A DNA stretch of 8,925 bases from Candidatus Aminicenantota bacterium (lineage in GTDB: Bacteria; Acidobacteriota; Aminicenantia; Aminicenantales; UBA8522). The position numbers were made by a program, and so were the translations under genes. The notes beneath the pieces were generated by a model. It did no database searches and was not told where the DNA came from. It worked only from the letters and a program-made list of their open reading frames with translations. The stretch spans positions 1-8,925 of the forward strand of contig JAFGRZ010000218.1 in the NCBI GenBank assembly GCA_016934895.1. The letters run 5' to 3'. Within the stretch, counting starts at the first letter, position 1, and the number at the start of each line of letters is the position of its first letter. Below are positions 5,753 through 8,925 of this stretch, piece after piece.

Positions 5753-7225
5753 ATGACAGAAACCATGCGAGTCACTTTGATCACCCCGGAAGCGGCGCCG
5801 TTCGCCCGGTCCGGCGAGTTGGCCGAATTCTGCGCGGCGCTTCCCAGCCATCTCACTTCCCTGGGGGTCAAAGCCTCCCTGATCCTGCCCAAGTATAGCA
5901 CGCCTCAGATCGCCTCGCTGGATGCCGTCATCGTAAAGACCGATCTGGCCGTCCCGTTGGACGGAGAGAAGGTCAAGGCTTCCGTGTTCAGAGCCGAACA
6001 GAAGGGTTACGAAATCTTCCTGATAGACAATCCAAAATATTTCTTAAGAGAGAATATCTATGGCCCGCCGACGGGAAACTATCTCGACAACGATGAACGG
6101 TTCGTCTTTTTCAGCCGGGCGGCGCTCGAATTTTTGCGTCAGGGCGGACCACCTGTCGATGTTCTCCACTGCAACAATTGGCCGACCGCGCTGATCCCTG
6201 TGTTCCTGCGGTCTCACTACAGGGCCGACCCGGCCCTCAGGTCCGTGGCCACCGTGCTGACGCTCCACAACGCGGCCTTTCAGGGCGAGTTTCCGGCGGA
6301 AAGCCTGGCCCTCACAGAATTAAACTGGGATTTCTTCGATCCGCGGCTGATCTCCCTGAACGGCAAGTTCAATTTTCTCCAGGCGGGCGCCGTCTACGCC
6401 GATCTGATCAATACCGTCAGTGCCTCCTACGAGAAGGAGCTCCTGAGCCGGGGGGGAGGATTTGAGCTCGGCGGCATCCTGAGGAGGCGAAAAAAGTTTT
6501 TTAGCAGCGTGCGCAACGGCTTGGACCGAAAGGATTGGGATCCGGAGAATGATCCTTACATTGCCGCCCGTTTCGGGCCCGGGAACTTGGAAGGAAAGGC
6601 GGCCTGCAAGCGGGAACTCATCGAAGCGATGGGCTTTTCGCTGCTCCCGGAAAGTCCGGTGCTGGCCTTCGTCGCCCACCTCTCACGCTACAAGGGGGCG
6701 GATATCCTGGCCCGGTCCCTGGAGGGGATCATCGGGCTTGGAGCCGGGGTGATTGTCTGCGGAGAGGGGGAGGAACGGTTTCAAAAGGAATTTGCGGCCG
6801 CCGCCCGCCGCTTTCCGGGCCGGGTCATCTTCCGTTTCGAGTCGAATCCGGTCCTCGTCCACAAGATCATGTCCGGCTCCGATATCCTGCTTCTCCCCTC
6901 GCTCAGCGAGCCCAGCGGGCTCAACCTTTTTATCGCCTTCCGATATGGGACGGTGCCGGTCGCCCGGGCCATCGGCGGATTGAAGGAGACGGTGCGCCGG
7001 GTCAATCTGAAAACCGGTTCGGGCAATGGTTTCGTGTTTCGTGATCCCACGGCCGAATCGCTGCTCGGGGCCGTCAAGCGGGCGGTCGCCTGCTACGGGG
7101 AAAAGCCGGTTCTCTGGCAGAGGCTTATGGAAGAAGGCATGCGCCAAAGCCACTCCTGGGAAGAGACGGCGCGCGGTTATGCGAGGCTCTATCGCAAAGC
7201 TCTGGAAATCAAACAAGGAGGTTGA
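5753..7225 (+). CDS. glgA: Glycogen/starch synthase-like glycosyltransferase (GT5), divergent active site
   Basis: GlgA enzymes transfer glucose from ADP-glucose to growing alpha-1,4-glucan. The 490-residue product aligns along the whole family: PEAAPFARSGEL near 12-23, HCNNWPTAL at 139-147, LTLHNAAFQGEF at 169-180, RNGLDRKDW at 254-262, FVAHLSRYKGADIL at 306-319, SEPSGLN at 385-391, and YGTVPVARAIGGL at 398-410. Several residues differ from E. coli GlgA: R19 for Lys15 with SGE instead of TGG, N142 for Asp137, and H309 for Arg300. Equivalents of His161 (H172), Lys305 (K314) and Glu377 (E386) are kept. It may be a true synthase, a paralogue with another sugar nucleotide, or weakly active. Start 5753 is the longest; ATG 5765 (MRVTLITPEAAPF) fits the family better. 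Neither has a Shine-Dalgarno. A promoter lies just upstream. Confidence 0.85.
   Translation: MTETMRVTLITPEAAPFARSGELAEFCAALPSHLTSLGVKASLILPKYSTPQIASLDAVIVKTDLAVPLDGEKVKASVFRAEQKGYEIFLIDNPKYFLRENIYGPPTGNYLDNDERFVFFSRAALEFLRQGGPPVDVLHCNNWPTALIPVFLRSHYRADPALRSVATVLTLHNAAFQGEFPAESLALTELNWDFFDPRLISLNGKFNFLQAGAVYADLINTVSASYEKELLSRGGGFELGGILRRRKKFFSSVRNGLDRKDWDPENDPYIAARFGPGNLEGKAACKRELIEAMGFSLLPESPVLAFVAHLSRYKGADILARSLEGIIGLGAGVIVCGEGEERFQKEFAAAARRFPGRVIFRFESNPVLVHKIMSGSDILLLPSLSEPSGLNLFIAFRYGTVPVARAIGGLKETVRRVNLKTGSGNGFVFRDPTAESLLGAVKRAVACYGEKPVLWQRLMEEGMRQSHSWEETARGYARLYRKALEIKQGG
7215..7222 (+). promoter_or_regulatory. Strong Shine-Dalgarno that fixes the TTG start of trxA
   Basis: AAGGAGGT, a near-perfect anti-16S match, lies inside the last codons of the glgA-like gene. 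Its last base is four bases before TTG 7227. No ATG or GTG is available at this spacing, so it decides the start. Confidence 0.85.
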
Positions 7226-7226
7226 C

Positions 7227-7553
7227 TTGGCTGCTGATATTTTTAACGTCACCGACACCAGTTTCGAGGAAGAAATCTTGAAATCGCCGCTTCCGGCCCT
7301 GGTCGATTTTTGGGCCGCTTGGTGCGCTCCTTGCCTGATGATCGCTCCGGCGGTCGAAGAGATCGCCGCCGACCACCATGAAAAGCTCAAGGTGGCCAAG
7401 ATGAACGTCGACGAGAATATGAATATTCCCGCCAAATACGGCATCCGCGGCATCCCCACGCTCCTCCTCTTCAAGGGGGGCGAACTGAAGGAGACGATCG
7501 TGGGCGTGCAGTCGAAAAATAGGATCCTCGAGGTTGTATCCAAGCATCTATGA
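7227..7553 (+). CDS. trxA: Thioredoxin
   Basis: This small cytosolic redox protein reduces protein disulfides and is recharged by thioredoxin reductase. It has 108 residues, the usual size, if translation starts at TTG 7227 behind a strong Shine-Dalgarno. It shows LVDFWAAWCAPC with the buried Asp27, the redox pair C33 and C36, then MIAP, and the cis-proline loop GIRGIPT with P77. The active site reads WCAPC rather than the common WCGPC, and Leu follows the second Cys where Lys or Arg is usual. The longer open frame back to 7026 overlaps glgA and has no thioredoxin homology. The gene starts one base after the glgA stop, and its own stop overlaps the trxB start. Identity is secure. Confidence 0.95.
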   Translation: MAADIFNVTDTSFEEEILKSPLPALVDFWAAWCAPCLMIAPAVEEIAADHHEKLKVAKMNVDENMNIPAKYGIRGIPTLLLFKGGELKETIVGVQSKNRILEVVSKHL

Positions 7554-8479
7554 GCGCCGGGCCCTCTTATGATGTCGTGATCGTCGGCGCCGGACCGGCC
7601 GGCCTGGCCGCCGCTGTGTACACCGGCCGGGCGCGGCTCAACACCCTCGTCCTGGAGAAGGCGATCCCGGGGGGACAGATCCTCATGACCGACTGGGTGG
7701 AGAATTACCCGGGCTTCCCGGAGGGAATCGCTCCATTCGAGCTGGTGGAGAATTTCCGGAAGCAGGCTGAGAAGTTCGGGGCGGCGATCGTAACGGACGA
7801 AGCCCGGACCTTGCGCCGCCAAGAGGCCGCCTGGGTGGTCGCCGGACAAAACAATGAGTACGCCGCCCGGGCGGTGATCATTGCTACGGGGGCTTCCTAC
7901 CGAAAACTGGGCATCCCCAATGAGGCGCGATTGACCGGCAAAGGGATCTCTTATTGCGCCACTTGCGACGCGCCTTTCTTCCGCGACGCCGTGGTGGCCG
8001 TTGTCGGAGGTGGGGACAATGCCCTGACCGAGGCTGTCCTTCTGGCCAAGTTTTGCCGGAAGCTGTATGTTGTCCATCGCCGGGACCGGTTCCGGGCCAT
8101 CAAGATTCTTCAGGAGAGGGTGCTCAGCAACCTCAAAGTCGAAGTCCTCTGGAATTGCGTCCTGGAATCGGCCGAAGGGGAAAGCCATCTTGAGCGCGTC
8201 ATGGTCCGGAACGTCAAGGAGGACGAGACCTTTCCGCTCCCGCTCGACGGATTGTTCATTTCGATCGGCATGGATCCCCATACTGAATTCCTCAAGGGAG
8301 TCATCGGATTGAACGAATGGGGGGAAGTCAAGGTGGATTTCCGGATGGCCACCGACCAGCCCGGTGTGTTTGCCGCCGGGGACGTGGCCGGCGCCTGTCC
8401 CAAGCAGGTGGCCACCGCCATCGGCGCCGGAGTCAGCGCCGCCCTCTCGGTTAACGAATATCTGGAATCCCTAGGCTAA
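7550..8479 (+). CDS. trxB: Thioredoxin reductase (NADPH-type, low molecular weight)
   Basis: This flavoenzyme passes electrons from NADPH through FAD and a CxxC pair to thioredoxin. The 309-residue protein has FAD motif GAGPAGLAAA at 13-22, GGQ near 41-43, ATGASYRKLG at 112-121, redox-active CATC at 136-139, NADPH-binding GGGDNA at 153-158, HRRDRFRA at 176-183, and the C-terminal FAD motif GVFAAGDVA near 272-280. The basic residues of HRRDxFR support NADPH as donor. CATCDAPFF differs slightly from the common CDGxFF. ATG 7550 overlaps the trxA stop as ATGA, so the two are probably translated together in matched amounts. It is the last gene of its unit. Identity is secure. Confidence 0.97.
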   Translation: MSAGPSYDVVIVGAGPAGLAAAVYTGRARLNTLVLEKAIPGGQILMTDWVENYPGFPEGIAPFELVENFRKQAEKFGAAIVTDEARTLRRQEAAWVVAGQNNEYAARAVIIATGASYRKLGIPNEARLTGKGISYCATCDAPFFRDAVVAVVGGGDNALTEAVLLAKFCRKLYVVHRRDRFRAIKILQERVLSNLKVEVLWNCVLESAEGESHLERVMVRNVKEDETFPLPLDGLFISIGMDPHTEFLKGVIGLNEWGEVKVDFRMATDQPGVFAAGDVAGACPKQVATAIGAGVSAALSVNEYLESLG

Positions 8480-8505
8480 TATAGACGCATTAAGCATGTT
8501 AACGT

Positions 8506-8579
8506 TGTCATAGCGAGCGGAGCATGGCGATCTCCCTCTTTCGTGAGATTGCTTCGTCACTCCGTTCCTCGCAATGACA
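8506..8579 (+). repeat. Imperfect palindromic intergenic repeat (GTCATTGCGAGG type)
   Basis: The left arm TGTCATAGCGAG (8506-8517 region) faces the right arm CTCGCAATGACA (8568-8579), and inner GATCTC (8529-8534) faces GAGATT (8545-8550). Read on the minus strand, the right arm gives TCATTGCGAGGAACGGAG followed by TGACGAAGCAATCTC. From memory, closely similar sequences recur as dispersed intergenic repeats in many unrelated bacterial genomes. It fills most of the 122-base spacer between the convergent trxB and lpxD and could fold in either transcript. No U-tract is present, so a terminator role is unproven. Confidence 0.7.
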
Positions 8580-8601
8580 TGTCAATCAACGACTTCTGTT
8601 T

Positions 8602-8925
8602 TTATCGGCAATCTGTGGTCGACTTGTCTTCCTTGACTCGCTTCTCGAGTTCTTCGACCCGGGCTTTGAGCCTTTTCATATCCTTGAGCAGGTCGTATAA
8701 CCGGGGAAGAAGGACCGAGGCCTTCCTCCAGTCGCGAACGTCCAGCTCGGGCGTCCCCCCGACCACGGCCCCGGCCGGAACGTCCCGAGCGATGCCCGTC
8801 TGAGCGACAGCGATGACGTTATCCCCCACGCTCAGGTGATCGGCCACTCCGACCTGACCCGCGAGGACGGCGCTTTTGCCAATCCGGCTGCTCCCGGCGA
8901 TCCCCACCTGTCCCGCCAGGATGGC
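8602..8925 (-). CDS. lpxD: UDP-3-O-acylglucosamine N-acyltransferase, C-terminal part
   Basis: LpxD adds the second hydroxyacyl chain, from acyl-ACP, to UDP-3-O-acylglucosamine in lipid A synthesis. Only the last 107 residues are in the window; the frame is open to the edge. Visible are left-handed beta-helix hexapeptide turns (AILAGQVGIAGSSRIGKSAV and on to VGDNVI), the loop VVGGTPELDVRDWRKAS, which corresponds to GIPLQPNKVWRKTA in E. coli LpxD, and a C-terminal helix RLKARVEELEKRV. The catalytic histidine would lie just beyond the edge. The C-terminal DWRKAS plus helix separates LpxD from LpxA and other hexapeptide acyltransferases. It is convergent with trxB. The GTG at 8907 is an internal valine codon. 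Confidence 0.9.
   Translation of the reverse strand, partial: AILAGQVGIAGSSRIGKSAVLAGQVGVADHLSVGDNVIAVAQTGIARDVPAGAVVGGTPELDVRDWRKASVLLPRLYDLLKDMKRLKARVEELEKRVKEDKSTTDCR

Noticed and set aside
6683..8281. Long open frame on the minus strand (532 codons) opposite glgA, trxA and trxB
   Set aside because: It spans three secure plus-strand genes, its translation shows no family pattern, and it is explained by third-position GC bias.
8498..8517. Shared GTTAAC...TAGCGAG words between the two intergenic elements (also 5658-5671)
   Set aside because: Spacing differs and the match is short, so common origin of the two elements cannot be supported.
1..8925. CRISPR arrays, insertion sequences, phage or defence genes
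   Set aside because: No regularly spaced repeats, transposase motifs or defence domains were seen in any frame.

Overview
The window comes from a GC-rich Gram-negative (diderm) bacterium. It is ordinary chromosomal housekeeping DNA, and I see no phage, transposase, CRISPR or toxin genes. The lipid A gene lpxD at the right edge indicates an LPS-type outer membrane. The order xseA-xseB-ispA-dxs-tlyA-nadK is widespread in deltaproteobacteria, Acidobacteria, Aminicenantes and relatives. An uncultivated lineage of that kind is my best guess, but the sequence alone does not fix the phylum.

Region 1 (1-5625, + strand) is a tightly packed operon. It runs from the 3' part of xseA through xseB, ispA, dxs and tlyA to nadK. 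Neighbours overlap by 4 to 32 bases, except for a 25-base gap before tlyA. It combines DNA repair (exonuclease VII), isoprenoid precursor and prenyl diphosphate synthesis (Dxs, IspA), an S4/FtsJ-type RNA methyltransferase (TlyA) and NADP production (NadK). Its promoter lies left of the window.

Region 2 (5626-5752) is a short intergenic stretch. It holds a strong 10-bp inverted repeat enclosing two further potential hairpins. This is followed at once by a near-consensus sigma70-type promoter, TTGACA-N17-TAATAT.

Region 3 (5753-8479, + strand) is a second unit: a divergent glycogen synthase-like glycosyltransferase (GlgA family), thioredoxin and thioredoxin reductase. trxA starts at TTG one base after the glgA stop, with its Shine-Dalgarno inside glgA. 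trxA and trxB overlap as ATGA. The TrxB-TrxA pair passes electrons from NADPH to protein disulfides, and the NADP pool is made by the upstream nadK product.

Region 4 (8480-8601) is a convergent intergenic spacer filled mostly by an imperfect palindrome of the GTCATTGCGAGG type, which looks like a dispersed repeat. Region 5 (8602-8925, - strand) is the C-terminal end of lpxD.

The main oddities are substitutions at usually conserved positions. GlgA has several donor- and glucose-site changes. Dxs has NYN in place of the usual NDN. IspA has a shortened loop after its second aspartate motif. The 5627-5709 structured element also deserves a check. Nothing here amounts to a clearly new system.
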